Source: Aquibacillus koreensis
Lineage (GTDB): Bacteria; Bacillota; Bacilli; Bacillales; Amphibacillaceae
Direction: 5' to 3'
DNA: 64,000 bases
Assembly: GCF_025154055.1 (NCBI RefSeq)
Contig: NZ_JAOALK010000063.1
Location: 62,001 to 126,000 of the forward strand
Shown: one piece after another, positions 1-9,039 of the stretch
Layout: each line of letters begins with the position of its first letter
Numbering within the stretch: the first letter of the stretch is position 1
The notes under the pieces: generated by a model
What the model was told of the DNA's origin: nothing
Seen by the model: the letters and a program-made list of their open reading frames with translations, nothing else
Database searches by the model: none
Program-made: the position numbers and the translations under genes

Positions 1-17
1 CACGATGCATTCCTCCT
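1..17 (-). promoter_or_regulatory. Ribosome site and start of a divergent gene leaving the window
   Basis: On the minus strand AGGAGGA (17-11) lies 8 nt before a GTG (3-1), the geometry of a real start. An ATG at 10-8 is too close to that site. Only the first codon is inside the window, so the product cannot be named. The gene would be divergent from the gene at 121. Confidence 0.35.
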
Positions 18-120
18 GTTTGTCAATCTATCTTTTATTGTATAAGATTACACTAGAGATGACTATAGCAATATTTACCTATATTTGTAAGGTGTAAATA
101 GATTTAGGAGGAAATGCTTT

Positions 121-666
121 GTGGAACAGGAAATAAAGCGAGCGGAAGTCGTAGCGATTGAGCCAATAGGGATAGGGTCTAGAGTTTGTTTAGACTTAAT
201 CGACCAACTAGATCCGTTAGAAGGAATCTTTGTAGGGAATACGGGTTATGGGTATATTAAGGTATTATCGGAAAATCGTACAACAGAAACATACCCCGCA
301 AGACCTTTTCGTATCAATGGTGGGGCTATTCATCAATATGTTTCCATTGGAGAAAGTAAAACAACCTATCTATCAGAAGTGAAACCAGGTTCAGAGCTAC
401 CAATTAGGAAAGACGAAGAAATAAGACAGGTTGCTGTTGGTAGAGTGAAAATAGAAAAACGGAAATTCCTCCGAGTAATATGCAAAGTGGACGATGTTGA
501 AATTTCAGCAACGTTGCAAGAGTCAGATAGTGTGCATGTCCAGACGGAAAATGGAGCTGCAAAAGCAGTGATTGATCTGCAAATGGGCGATAAAATCATC
601 TGTCTTCTTGACCAACCAGGCCGCCATTTAGGTGAGAAGATAGAAGAAGAAATTGCAGAGTTCTAG
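121..666 (+). CDS. Stand-alone C-terminal domain of 3-dehydroquinate synthase II family
   Basis: This 181-aa protein matches the C-terminal half of archaeal-type 3-dehydroquinate synthase II, as in Methanocaldococcus AroB'. Recognisable family blocks are RVCLDLIDQLDPLEGIFVG near residue 25, ARPFRINGGAIHQY near 60, KTTYLSEVKPG near 80, GRVKIEKR near 107 and GRHLGEKIEEEI at the end. Full enzymes are about 320-380 aa; the N-terminal barrel half that carries the Schiff-base lysine is absent. It is therefore probably not a complete dehydroquinate synthase, and its real role is unknown. The start is GTG with AGGAGGA at 106-112; a nearby ATG at 114 is in another frame and too close. Codon use looks native. 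The trp operon lies 2.7 kb downstream, but a functional link is only speculation. Confidence 0.8.
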   Translation: MEQEIKRAEVVAIEPIGIGSRVCLDLIDQLDPLEGIFVGNTGYGYIKVLSENRTTETYPARPFRINGGAIHQYVSIGESKTTYLSEVKPGSELPIRKDEEIRQVAVGRVKIEKRKFLRVICKVDDVEISATLQESDSVHVQTENGAAKAVIDLQMGDKIICLLDQPGRHLGEKIEEEIAEF

Positions 667-735
667 TAACGCTCATAGGATAAGGCAAGAACGGGAATAC
701 GAAGACTAATACTAGTCAGAAAGCAGGTGACTCTA

Positions 736-1845
736 ATGGCGAATTTTAAAAGCCTTGGGGTAAAAGAACAACAGATAGAAGTGTTAAATAAACAAGGTAT
801 AATTCAACCAACTCCGATACAAGAAAAAGCAATACCAATTCTAATAGAAAAGCATGATCTGATTGGCCAAGCGCAAACAGGTACAGGGAAAACATTGGCA
901 TTTTTATTGCCAATTTTAGAAAGAGTGGACACAAGTAAAAAGGAGATACAAGCATTAATTATCTCCCCAACACGGGAACTCGCACTACAAATCACGTCAG
1001 AGTTAAACAAGTTAACCGGCGAATCCTCTGAAGTAGGCACGTTAGCAGTGTACGGTGGTCAAGACATTCAAGGCCAATTAAACAAGCTAAAAAGAGGGGT
1101 GCATATTGTTGTGGCAACCCCAGGTAGATTACTCGATCACCTTAGAAGAGAGACGATTGATCTATCAACCGTAACGATGTTTGTGTTAGATGAAGCGGAT
1201 CAAATGCTACATATGGGTTTCTTACCAGAAGTGGAAACCATTATTCAAGCGTTACCAGATGATAGGCAGACGATGTTGTTCTCTGCGACAATGCCTAATG
1301 AAGTGAAAAAACTAGCCAGAACCTACATGAATAAACCAAAAGAGGTCCACGTAAAAGGGGATAATGTCACACTTGATGAAGTGAAACAGATGGTAATTGA
1401 AACCACAGACCGTGAGAAGCAAGATAAGCTGATGGCTGTTCTTGATCAGTTTCGTCCGTTTCTGGCTGTGATTTTTTGCCGTACAAAAAGAAGAGCAATG
1501 AAATTAAATGCAGCGCTACAAAGCAATGGCTATCTGTCAGATGAATTACATGGCGACCTTTCGCAAGCAAAGCGGGAAAAAGTGATGCAGCGTTTTAGAG
1601 ATATGAAAATCCAATATCTAGTTGCAACGGATGTTGCTGCCAGAGGATTGGATGTCGAAGGGGTCACCCATGTATTTAACTACGATATTCCACAAGATGT
1701 AGAAAGCTATATCCACCGGATTGGAAGAACGGGGCGTGCTGGTGGTGAGGGTATTGCAGTTACTTTTGTAGCATCAAAAGACAGTCAATATTTAAAATTA
1801 ATCGAACGAGGCATTAAAAGAACAATAAAACGAAAAGAAATTTAG
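736..1845 (+). CDS. DEAD-box ATP-dependent RNA helicase
   Basis: A 369-aa superfamily 2 RNA helicase with all core motifs in order: Q motif TPIQEKA (about 25), Walker A AQTGTGKT (about 45), PTREL, TPGR, DEAD (about 150), SAT (about 180), ARGLD and HRIGRTGR (about 330). It resembles the core of CshA/DbpA-type helicases of Bacilli but ends right after motif VI. It therefore lacks the basic or RNA-recognition tail that gives those enzymes their specificity. It probably unwinds RNA in ribosome assembly or mRNA decay; the exact member is not resolved. The ATG at 736 is preferred over an upstream GTG because AGGTGA sits 5-6 nt before it. The next gene follows after 12 nt. Confidence 0.92.
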   Translation: MANFKSLGVKEQQIEVLNKQGIIQPTPIQEKAIPILIEKHDLIGQAQTGTGKTLAFLLPILERVDTSKKEIQALIISPTRELALQITSELNKLTGESSEVGTLAVYGGQDIQGQLNKLKRGVHIVVATPGRLLDHLRRETIDLSTVTMFVLDEADQMLHMGFLPEVETIIQALPDDRQTMLFSATMPNEVKKLARTYMNKPKEVHVKGDNVTLDEVKQMVIETTDREKQDKLMAVLDQFRPFLAVIFCRTKRRAMKLNAALQSNGYLSDELHGDLSQAKREKVMQRFRDMKIQYLVATDVAARGLDVEGVTHVFNYDIPQDVESYIHRIGRTGRAGGEGIAVTFVASKDSQYLKLIERGIKRTIKRKEI

Positions 1846-1857
1846 GGTGTGGATAGA

Positions 1858-2346
1858 ATGGATCAAACCGCTGTTAGGCAACAAATGAAGTATCCTCATT
1901 CAGAGGAAATAATGACGCCTGGCGATGTTCTTTATTCATCAAAGGGGTGGTCTACCTTTCTCGTTGGCCACGTAGCCATTGTAGGACCTGACATGCGTAT
2001 TTATCATTCACATCCAAAAGGGGCTTTTGCCGATTCATGGAAAGGGTATGTATCAAGGCATAAGTATGGCGGGACGATGACTGTTTATAGACCAAAGAAA
2101 GGTGCAATGGAAATTGCAGCATGGGCCGCGTCTAATTATTCAATTGTACAGCGGTATATCTTTCACCCTACGTTACAAAATATAAAAAATAATTATTGTA
2201 CCAAGTTTGTCTGGCAAGCATTTTGGTTTACGGATCAAGGCGATTTGACCAATCGAGGGTTAACCGGTCGCCATAGAAATTGGATTTATCCTTATGAGAT
2301 GAAGAAATCTCATTTGCTGAGGGAAGTTGTGCGAATTAAGCTATGA
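1858..2346 (+). CDS. Permuted papain-like (YiiX/NlpC-P60 superfamily) protein
   Basis: A 162-aa soluble protein with the layout of circularly permuted NlpC/P60-like hydrolases: an early histidine block (VGHVAIVG, then YHSHPKG) and a later cysteine block (NNYCTKFVWQAF). In this superfamily the Cys and His form the catalytic pair for amide, lipid or peptidoglycan substrates. No signal peptide is seen, so it probably acts in the cytosol. The ATG at 1858 has AGGGTG 8 nt upstream. The gap to the helicase is 12 nt, so the two are probably cotranscribed. The substrate is unknown. A distant second member of this fold is encoded at 33903. Confidence 0.7.
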   Translation: MDQTAVRQQMKYPHSEEIMTPGDVLYSSKGWSTFLVGHVAIVGPDMRIYHSHPKGAFADSWKGYVSRHKYGGTMTVYRPKKGAMEIAAWAASNYSIVQRYIFHPTLQNIKNNYCTKFVWQAFWFTDQGDLTNRGLTGRHRNWIYPYEMKKSHLLREVVRIKL

Positions 2347-2420
2347 ATCATTAGATGCAGAACTATATGGTCATATGGATATGCTTGAATTTAAAATGGG
2401 AATACAAATTAACGGCTGTA

Positions 2421-2438
2421 ACGCTATTTAAATAGCGT
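2421..2438. repeat. Perfect 18-bp palindrome
   Basis: ACGCTATTTAAATAGCGT is its own reverse complement. It lies 75 bp after the previous stop codon and has no following T run, so it is not a standard terminator. It could be a protein site or a degenerate repeat remnant. Confidence 0.5.
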
Positions 2439-2485
2439 GCGACGTAACCTTAGGAACTAGCCTAGCGACACAATGACATTTGTAT

Positions 2486-2666
2486 GCGGACATTTATTCC
2501 GTTATTTTCAATAAAATGATCATTTTGGTACTTCTCGCGGACATTTTTTCCGCTATTTCAACACTTTGAAGTACTTATCTTACGTTTTCAGTAAAATAAC
2601 GGAAAAAATGTCCGCAAAAATGCTAAATCACTAAGAAGTTACTAAAATAGCGGAAAAAATGTCCGT
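2486..2666 (-). repeat. 180-bp palindromic repeat element, copy 1 (inverted relative to copies 2 and 3)
   Basis: Four copies of a core, two as GGACATTTTTTCCG-like (about 2488 and 2539) and two as the inverse CGGAAAAAATGTCC (ending about 2613 and 2664). Neighbouring cores of the same orientation are 51 bp apart. The reverse complement aligns nearly end to end with elements at 34536 and 62942, including spacer text such as TTCTTAGTGATTTAGC and AAAACGTAAG. It is non-coding and lies upstream of the trp promoter. Confidence 0.9.
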
Positions 2667-2826
2667 TCATTTCCCAGTACTCTTCTAGCATTCAAGTTTT
2701 AAATGTTGAAAACGTAGCTAGTGGCTAGGACTTCGCATTTTATATCAAATCCGTAATAAAGAAGTACATATGTTATTGTACCAATTCTAAAGTTATATAA
2801 TTTTTCAGAAAATTTAACCCGTAGCA

Positions 2827-2855
2827 TTGACAAACGAAACAATGCATACTATGAT
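2827..2855 (+). promoter_or_regulatory. Vegetative promoter of the trp operon
   Basis: TTGACA (2827-2832), a 17-bp spacer and TATGAT (2850-2855) match a sigma-A promoter almost perfectly. Transcription would start near 2862, just before the first T-box leader. Confidence 0.85.
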
Positions 2856-2879
2856 AATAAGCAACATCAAATAAACGGT

Positions 2880-3143
2880 TTTGCGAAGACGAAGAGTAGT
2901 AACTCATAATGATTACTTAAGAGAGCTGATGGCGGTGCGAATCAGTGTAGCATGTGGGTGAATGGACTTCCGAGCTCCAAACTGAACTCCTATATCAGGA
3001 TAGTAGGCTTTGGCGACATGTCTCATCGTTACACGAGACAGTGTGGATCTCGAATGATTCATACATAAAGTGAGCTGTTATGCAGCTAATTAAGGTGGTA
3101 CCACGGGTTTCCTCGTCCTTTTCGGATGTGGAAGCCCTTTTTG
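2880..3143 (+). promoter_or_regulatory. T-box riboswitch 1, tRNA-Trp responsive
   Basis: Stem I starts near 2884 and contains the GGTGCGA-type terminal loop. The specifier loop reads GAA-TGG-A, giving a UGG (Trp) specifier at 2963-2965. The T-box sequence AAGGTGGTACCACGG lies at 3093-3107 and is followed by a terminator. Uncharged tRNA-Trp would pair at both places and allow read-through into the second T-box. Confidence 0.93.
3106..3143 (+). terminator. Terminator of T-box 1
   Basis: GGGTTTCCTCGTCC and GGATGTGGAAGCCC pair with a few G-U pairs, and a run of five T follows. The left arm overlaps the T-box antiterminator, as expected for an attenuator. Confidence 0.85.
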
Positions 3144-3164
3144 TTTACCTAATTTTATAAAAAT

Positions 3165-3409
3165 CGTTGAGTAAGAGTAGTATGCTACTAATTCATAAAA
3201 GAGAGCCGGGATTGCTGGGAACCGGTATGATAGGTAGGCAGAATGGACTTACGAGAGTTCTCCTGAACGTTGTAGTATGGAGAAACGGTGATCCCTCGTT
3301 ATCGGGACGAAAGAGGAAGGAAATCCCTTCAAGTAGTGGTGGCACCGCGGTAAAAACTTATCGTCCCCTACAATCGCAGTAAACTGTGATTGTAGGGGGC
3401 TTTTTTTAT
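3165..3409 (+). promoter_or_regulatory. T-box riboswitch 2, tRNA-Trp responsive
   Basis: A complete second leader follows the first without its own promoter. Its specifier loop is again GAA-TGG-A (UGG at 3244-3246), and the T-box AGTGGTGGCACCGCGG is at 3335-3350. Two Trp T-boxes in series make read-through depend on two uncharged tRNAs, which should give a steeper response. This leader precedes trpE by about 30 nt. Confidence 0.93.
3364..3409 (+). terminator. Terminator of T-box 2
   Basis: CCCCTACAATCGCAG and CTGTGATTGTAGGGG form a 15-bp stem with a TAAA loop, followed by seven T. Confidence 0.93.
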
Positions 3410-3441
3410 ACACAGAAAACCTTAAAAAGGAGAAATGAAAA

Positions 3442-4848
3442 ATGACAACATCCAATCTCAACTATAAAAGCATTCAATTAAATGGTGACATGTTGACCCC
3501 AATTTCTGTATTCAATCGATTGAACGGAAAGAGAAAGTTCATGCTCGAAAGCTCAGCTAATCATGGTGAAAAAGGGCGGTACTCATTCATAGGACTAAAT
3601 CCTTTTAAGGAAATCGTTGGGGATGCTGTGCAAACAACCGTACACAACCTCAAAAATGGTGAAAAGAAAGTAGAAGCTAGAAAGCCATTAGAAGTAGTCA
3701 AAGAACATATTCCAAACGAGGCGTTAGATTTACCATTTGCATTTTACGGAGGGGCAATTGGTTATATTGGCTACGATGCGATTCGTCAATATGAATATAT
3801 CGGTGAAGCGTTAGAAGATGAAATTGATATGCCAGATGTGCACGTCATGATGTATCAAGATGTAGTCGTATTTGATCATAAAAGTCAAACAGTCACTGTC
3901 ATTACTGTTAACCTTGACGGATCTCGGTCCGATCAAGATTTAGAAGACAATTTACACCAGTTAGAAAAAGAAATTGGAAAGCAGGAAGCAGAATCACCAA
4001 GCCAAGCATTTGATGTGAGTTTCGAAGCCTCGATTCAGAAAGAAACTTTTGTAGAAATGGTAAACAAAGCAAAACAACATATAACAGATGGAGACATCTT
4101 TCAAGTCGTACTTTCACAAAGAATGAAAGCGAGCTTTGATGCCGATCCATTTACTTTTTATCGTAGACTTAGAATCGCCAATCCATCGCCATATATGTTT
4201 TTCATCGATTTTGATGATTATATCGTGTTAGGTGCTTCTCCTGAGAGCTTAATTAAGATTGATGGATCAAAGGTCGTAACGAATCCAATTGCTGGAACGC
4301 GACCAAGAGGAAAAACGACCGAAGAAGACCAAGCACTAGCGGCAGAGTTACTGTCAGATGAAAAAGAGTTAGCAGAACATAAGATGCTTGTTGACCTTAG
4401 TCGTAATGATCTCGGTCGTGTTTGCGAAATAGGTAGTATTTCTATTCCAAAATATATGACGATTGAACGTTATCAACACGTGATGCACATTGTATCGGAA
4501 GTACAAGGAACATTGACGAAAGATTATAGCGGATTAGATGCACTGATTTCAACTTTGCCAGCAGGCACGGTATCAGGTGCGCCGAAGATAAGAGCAATGC
4601 AAATCATTAATAATTTGGAAACAAAAAAACGTGGGGTGTACGCAGGTGCGGTTGGTTATATCAATATGAATGGGGACTTAGATTTAGCTCTAGCCATTCG
4701 GACGATGGTCATCAAAGGAAATCAAGCGTATGTGCAAGCGGGCGCTGGTGTCGTATATGACTCCGATCCAGAAGCTGAGTATCAAGAAACGTTAAATAAA
4801 GCAAAATCATTATTGGAGGTAAATAAACATGATCTTGTTAATCGATAA
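3442..4848 (+). CDS. trpE: Anthranilate synthase component I
   Basis: A 468-aa chorismate-utilising enzyme that makes anthranilate from chorismate with ammonia delivered by TrpG, the first committed step of tryptophan synthesis. The N-terminal LESS motif (about residue 35) belongs to the tryptophan feedback pocket. The C-terminal chorismate-binding fold has [12 protein letters not shown] (about 215), [31 protein letters not shown] (about 315) and GTVSGAPK (about 370). AAGGAGA lies about 8 nt before the ATG. It is the first gene after the double T-box and overlaps trpG by 20 nt, which suggests translational coupling of the two subunits. Confidence 0.97.
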   Translation: MTTSNLNYKSIQLNGDMLTPISVFNRLNGKRKFMLESSANHGEKGRYSFIGLNPFKEIVGDAVQTTVHNLKNGEKKVEARKPLEVVKEHIPNEALDLPFAFYGGAIGYIGYDAIRQYEYIGEALEDEIDMPDVHVMMYQDVVVFDHKSQTVTVITVNLDGSRSDQDLEDNLHQLEKEIGKQEAESPSQAFDVSFEASIQKETFVEMVNKAKQHITDGDIFQVVLSQRMKASFDADPFTFYRRLRIANPSPYMFFIDFDDYIVLGASPESLIKIDGSKVVTNPIAGTRPRGKTTEEDQALAAELLSDEKELAEHKMLVDLSRNDLGRVCEIGSISIPKYMTIERYQHVMHIVSEVQGTLTKDYSGLDALISTLPAGTVSGAPKIRAMQIINNLETKKRGVYAGAVGYINMNGDLDLALAIRTMVIKGNQAYVQAGAGVVYDSDPEAEYQETLNKAKSLLEVNKHDLVNR

Positions 4849-5428
4849 TTATGATTCATTTACGTATAACTTATACCAATATATTTCAGAACTAGGAAAA
4901 GAAGTGAAGGTAATTCGTAACGATAAGCTTACGATTGATGATATTAGAGAATGGAAACCAGAGGCAATTATTCTTTCGCCTGGGCCAGGAACGCCACAAG
5001 ATGCAGGGATCTGTATCGAAGTAGTAAAACAATTATCAACGGAATTTCCGATTTTGGGAATTTGTTTAGGACATCAAGCAATAGGAGCGGCGTATGGTGG
5101 AAATATTATTCACGCAAAACAAATCAAGCATGGAAAGACGTCGATGGTAAGTCATCAAAACGATGAAATATTTAATTATTTACAGCAACCATTAGAAGTC
5201 ATGCGATATCACTCCCTAGTTATAGAAAAGGAACAAGTCCCATCTGATTTAGTCGTAACTGCTACAACGATGGATGATAGAGAAATCATGGCAGTTAAAC
5301 ATACCTATTTACCAGTGTACGGCTTGCAGTTCCACCCAGAATCGATCGGTACGAAAGAAGGAAAGAAAATTTTAAAAAATTTCTTTACAGCGATTAGAAA
5401 GGAGAAGGCACATGAAACAATTTCTTGA
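4829..5428 (+). CDS. trpG: Anthranilate synthase component II (glutamine amidotransferase)
   Basis: A 199-aa class I glutamine amidotransferase that supplies ammonia to TrpE. It has SPGPGTP (about 50), the nucleophile loop GICLGHQ with Cys79, and the C-terminal HPESIGT that provides His and Glu of the triad. In Bacillus subtilis this subunit (PabA) is encoded in the folate operon and shared; here it sits inside the trp operon. Whether it also serves p-aminobenzoate synthesis cannot be told from this window. It overlaps trpE by 20 nt and trpD by 17 nt, and GGAGG precedes its ATG. Confidence 0.96.
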   Translation: MILLIDNYDSFTYNLYQYISELGKEVKVIRNDKLTIDDIREWKPEAIILSPGPGTPQDAGICIEVVKQLSTEFPILGICLGHQAIGAAYGGNIIHAKQIKHGKTSMVSHQNDEIFNYLQQPLEVMRYHSLVIEKEQVPSDLVVTATTMDDREIMAVKHTYLPVYGLQFHPESIGTKEGKKILKNFFTAIRKEKAHETIS

Positions 5429-6434
5429 TAAGATTACCAATAATGAGTCATTGGGAATGGAAGAGATGGAAGTTGCAGCTCGTCAAATGTTTGAGGAAGG
5501 CACATCGGATACAGAAATTGGTGCATTCTTAACTGGGTTGAAGGTAAAGGGAGAAACGGCTGATGAGATTGCAGGTTTAGTAAACGTCATTCGAGAAAAA
5601 TCAATGACATTGCCAAGTTCAATCCCTGGGGTGATGGACAATTGTGGAACTGGAGGAGACGGATCGCAAAGCTTTAACGTTAGTACAACATCTGCATTTG
5701 TTATTGCTGGAGCAGGTGTTACCGTCGCTAAACACGGGAACAGAAGTATCTCAAGTAAAACAGGAAGTGCAGACGTGCTGGAGCATTTAGGTGTATCATT
5801 AGCATTAACGCCTGAACAAACCCACGAAGCATTAAAAGAAAATGGCATTGCATTCTTGTTTGCTCCACATGTTCACCCAGCGTTAAAACGGATGATGAAA
5901 GTGAGAAAAGATTTACGTATTCCAACAATCTTTAATTTAATTGGTCCATTAACCAATCCAGTTGAATTAACAACACAACTACTAGGCATCTATCGCCGTG
6001 ACATGTTAGAGCGCATGGCGAACGTGTTACATCGTTTAGGTCGAAAGCGTGCGTTAATTTTAAATGGTGCAGGTCACATGGATGAGGCATCACTTGCAGG
6101 AGAAAATCACCTCGTATTATTAGAGCGAGGCGAGATCATGCAGTTCACCTTAAGTCCTGAGGAAGTTGGTTTGCCAGTCTATAGTAATGAAGCGATCATC
6201 GGTGGCGATTCGAAACAAAATGCAGAGATATTATATGGTGTATTAAACGGTGAAAAAGGAGCTTATCGTGATACCGTGCTCATGAATGCTGGTCTTGGGA
6301 TTTTTGCAAACGGAAAAGCAGAAACAGTCCAAGATGGTGTGAAATTGGCAAAAGAGAGTATCGATTCTGGAGCGGCATTATCGAAGCTTGAATATTTAAT
6401 TGACTTTAGTAGCCGAACGAAACAAGAGGTGTAA
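5412..6434 (+). CDS. trpD: Anthranilate phosphoribosyltransferase
   Basis: A 340-aa enzyme that joins anthranilate to phosphoribosyl pyrophosphate. Signature elements are DNCGTGGDGSQSFNVST (about 75-90, PRPP loop), KHGNRSISSKTGSADVLE (about 107), LFAPHVHPALK, and IFNLIGPLTNP (about 175). Length is normal for the family. Its start lies inside the end of trpG with AGGAGAAGG upstream, and trpC starts 2 nt after its stop, so it is firmly within the operon. Confidence 0.97.
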   Translation: MKQFLDKITNNESLGMEEMEVAARQMFEEGTSDTEIGAFLTGLKVKGETADEIAGLVNVIREKSMTLPSSIPGVMDNCGTGGDGSQSFNVSTTSAFVIAGAGVTVAKHGNRSISSKTGSADVLEHLGVSLALTPEQTHEALKENGIAFLFAPHVHPALKRMMKVRKDLRIPTIFNLIGPLTNPVELTTQLLGIYRRDMLERMANVLHRLGRKRALILNGAGHMDEASLAGENHLVLLERGEIMQFTLSPEEVGLPVYSNEAIIGGDSKQNAEILYGVLNGEKGAYRDTVLMNAGLGIFANGKAETVQDGVKLAKESIDSGAALSKLEYLIDFSSRTKQEV

Positions 6435-6436
6435 GG

Positions 6437-7213
6437 ATGACAACAATACTAGATAAAATTTTAATAGAAAAAGAGAAAGAAGTAGCAGTCTTAAAAGAAA
6501 GCTACCAGCCGAGTAGAGATGGGGAACAGGTGAAACGGCCATCACTATATGATGTGTTCATGCAATCGGATCGTATGAACATCATTGCCGAAATAAAACG
6601 CGCTTCACCTTCCAAGGGGATCATTAATGCGGATGTAAATCCTCCAGAGCAAGCAAAGCAATATGAGAGCTATGGTGCCGGACTAATCTCCGTACTAACA
6701 GATGAGCCATTTTTTAAAGGAACAATGGCAGACTTACAAGCGGTACACGCGGCAGTCCAAGTCCCGTTATTAAATAAAGACTTCATCATTGATGAGATTC
6801 AAATCGATCGTGCAAAAGACTATGGAGCAAGTGTAATTCTTCTTATCGCAGCGGCCTTGCCAAAAGAAAGACTCCAAGCATTATATACGTATGCGACAGA
6901 GCGTGGTCTTGATGTTTTATTTGAAGTCCATGATGAAGAAGAAATGCAGGTTGCAAAGGATATTGGGGCAAATATCATTGGGATTAACAACCGTAACTTA
7001 AAAACATTTGAAGTAGATTTAGCTATCACGGAACGACTAGCTAAGCTGGTTGATACGGATAAAACACTAGTAATCAGTGAAAGTGGATTCCAAACAACGG
7101 ATGATGTCGAACGAATCAAGAAGTCTGGTATTCGAGGGATTTTAGTTGGGGAGACGATGATGCGATCTAAGAATCTTGAGCAAACCTTTGGAGAGTTAAG
7201 GGTATCGTTATAG
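6437..7213 (+). CDS. trpC: Indole-3-glycerol-phosphate synthase
   Basis: A 258-aa TIM-barrel enzyme that closes the indole ring from carboxyphenylaminodeoxyribulose phosphate. It shows IAEIKRASPSKG (about 50, catalytic Lys), LLNKDFIID (about 115), FEVHDEEE, IGINNRNLKTF (about 178) and SESGF (about 210). It is a single-domain protein, not the TrpC-TrpF fusion of enteric bacteria. The gene starts 2 nt after trpD and is followed 13 nt later by trpF. Confidence 0.97.
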   Translation: MTTILDKILIEKEKEVAVLKESYQPSRDGEQVKRPSLYDVFMQSDRMNIIAEIKRASPSKGIINADVNPPEQAKQYESYGAGLISVLTDEPFFKGTMADLQAVHAAVQVPLLNKDFIIDEIQIDRAKDYGASVILLIAAALPKERLQALYTYATERGLDVLFEVHDEEEMQVAKDIGANIIGINNRNLKTFEVDLAITERLAKLVDTDKTLVISESGFQTTDDVERIKKSGIRGILVGETMMRSKNLEQTFGELRVSL

Positions 7214-7226
7214 AGGAGCGGTAAGC

Positions 7227-7859
7227 ATGAAAGTGAAAATATGTGGTATTACGACACAACAAGCAGCAGACCAAGCGATAGAATCAGGCGCCGACTTTAT
7301 TGGATTTGTTTTTGCGAAAAGTAAACGAAGAATAGATAAGGATCGTGCGAAAGCAATTGCCGAAAGTATCCCTAGTAACGTTAAAAAGGTTGGCGTCTTT
7401 GTGAACGAAGACGTAGAAGTCATCAAGGATATTGCGGAAACGGTTGGTCTAGACTATGTACAGTTACACGGGGACGAATCACCAGAATTCTGTGATCGAG
7501 TTGGTTTTCCAATTATAAAGGCATTTCAGGTGCGGTCTAAATCTGATTTAGAGGAAATTTCCAATTATAATTGTAATTATTATTTATTAGATAGTCCTGC
7601 AGGTAAATACCGAGGAGGCAATGGAGAAACATTTGATTGGAAACTAACAAAAGACTTAAACCTTGATGGGAAAGTAATCCTAGCGGGTGGTTTGCACGCA
7701 GAAAATGTACAGGATGCAATAAAAGAAGTACAACCAGAAGGTATTGATGTATCTAGCGGTGTAGAAACAGATGGAGCAAAAGATCTCAATAAAATCGACG
7801 CCTTTATCAAAGAGGCAAAGAAAGGTGATACAGATGGAAACTTATCAGCAACCGAATAA
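7227..7859 (+). CDS. trpF: Phosphoribosylanthranilate isomerase
   Basis: A 210-aa TIM-barrel isomerase acting between TrpD and TrpC. The N-terminal KVKICGITT holds the catalytic cysteine (Cys5 or so). Other family blocks are [10 protein letters not shown] (about 30), VQLHGDES (about 80), [19 protein letters not shown] (about 122) and [15 protein letters not shown] (about 175). The 3' end overlaps trpB by 26 nt. Confidence 0.96.
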   Translation: MKVKICGITTQQAADQAIESGADFIGFVFAKSKRRIDKDRAKAIAESIPSNVKKVGVFVNEDVEVIKDIAETVGLDYVQLHGDESPEFCDRVGFPIIKAFQVRSKSDLEEISNYNCNYYLLDSPAGKYRGGNGETFDWKLTKDLNLDGKVILAGGLHAENVQDAIKEVQPEGIDVSSGVETDGAKDLNKIDAFIKEAKKGDTDGNLSATE

Positions 7860-9039
7860 ACAGGGGCATTTCGGTTCCTTTGGTGGAAGGTTCGTACCGG
7901 AAACGTTAATGCCAGCTGTTTTAGAATTGGAACAAGCATATAAAGAAGCAATCGAAGACCCAGCATTTAACGAAGAGTTAGATTACTATTTAAAGCAATA
8001 CGTTGGAAGAGAAACACCACTATATTATGCAGAGCGTTTCTCGAAAAAACTAGGTGGTCCTAAAATCTATTTAAAAAGAGAAGATTTAAACCATACTGGT
8101 GCACACAAAATTAATAATGCCATTGGGCAAGCACTTCTGACGCTAAGGATGGGCAAGAAAAAAGTAGTGGCGGAAACTGGTGCAGGACAACACGGAGTTG
8201 CAACAGCAACAGTTTGTGCACTTCTGGGCTTAGAGTGTGTGATTTTCATGGGGAAAGAAGACATTCGTAGACAAAAATTGAATGTGTTCCGTATGGAGCT
8301 CTTAGGTGCTCGTGTGGAGAGTGTAGACCAAGGTAGTGGAACGTTAAAGGATGCGGTAAACGAAGCATTACGCTACTGGGTAAGCAATGTAGAAGATACG
8401 CATTATATAATCGGTTCTGTTGTAGGGCCACATCCATTTCCACAGATTGTTCGGGATTTCCAAGCGTGTATCGGTTCAGAAACAAAAAAACAGATCCTAG
8501 AGCAAGAGGGTAAGTTGCCGGAAGCGGTTGTTGCTTGTATCGGTGGTGGAAGTAACTCGATGGGAATGTTCTATCCGTTTGTGGACGATAAAGAGGTAAA
8601 ACTCTATGGCGTCGAAGCTGGTGGTGCAGGTGTTGAAACAGGGAAACATGCGGTAACGTTGAACCATGGTACAAAAGGAATTTTGCACGGTACGATGACG
8701 TATCTCCTGCAGGATGAAAACGGACAAATTCAAGAGGCGCACTCTATTTCTGCGGGCTTAGATTACCCAGGTGTTGGACCAGAGCATAGTCACTTTAAAG
8801 AAATCGATCGGGTGATTTATGATTCTATTACGGATGAAGAGGCATTAGAAGGGCTGCAAGCGCTATCGAAGACGGAAGGTATTATTCCCGCGTTGGAGAG
8901 TGCACATGCGATTGCTTATGCGACGAAGCTAGCTAAACAAATGAAGGAAGATGAAATTATGGTCATTTGTTTATCTGGGCGTGGAGACAAAGACGTGGAA
9001 ACTGTAAGAGATGCGCTTGGAGGTGAAGTAAATGGGTAA
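7834..9039 (+). CDS. trpB: Tryptophan synthase beta chain
   Basis: A 401-aa PLP enzyme that condenses indole with serine. Recognisable are [15 protein letters not shown] near the N-terminus, the PLP lysine in HTGAHKINN (Lys92), AETGAGQHG (about 112), the phosphate-binding GGGSNS (about 236) and the C-terminal LSGRGDKD. The open frame extends upstream to 7771. The ATG at 7834 is chosen because AAAGGTGA precedes it by about 5 nt and the protein then begins like other TrpB chains. It overlaps trpF by 26 nt and trpA by 8 nt. Confidence 0.97.
   Translation: METYQQPNKQGHFGSFGGRFVPETLMPAVLELEQAYKEAIEDPAFNEELDYYLKQYVGRETPLYYAERFSKKLGGPKIYLKREDLNHTGAHKINNAIGQALLTLRMGKKKVVAETGAGQHGVATATVCALLGLECVIFMGKEDIRRQKLNVFRMELLGARVESVDQGSGTLKDAVNEALRYWVSNVEDTHYIIGSVVGPHPFPQIVRDFQACIGSETKKQILEQEGKLPEAVVACIGGGSNSMGMFYPFVDDKEVKLYGVEAGGAGVETGKHAVTLNHGTKGILHGTMTYLLQDENGQIQEAHSISAGLDYPGVGPEHSHFKEIDRVIYDSITDEEALEGLQALSKTEGIIPALESAHAIAYATKLAKQMKEDEIMVICLSGRGDKDVETVRDALGGEVNG

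Noticed and set aside
3167-3382. 71-codon plus-strand ORF
   Set aside because: It lies wholly within the second T-box leader, has no ribosome site and is explained by the RNA structure.
5483-5848. 121-codon minus-strand ORF
   Set aside because: Antisense shadow of trpD, whose plus-strand frame is fully conserved.
8246-8674. 142-codon minus-strand ORF
   Set aside because: Antisense shadow of trpB.
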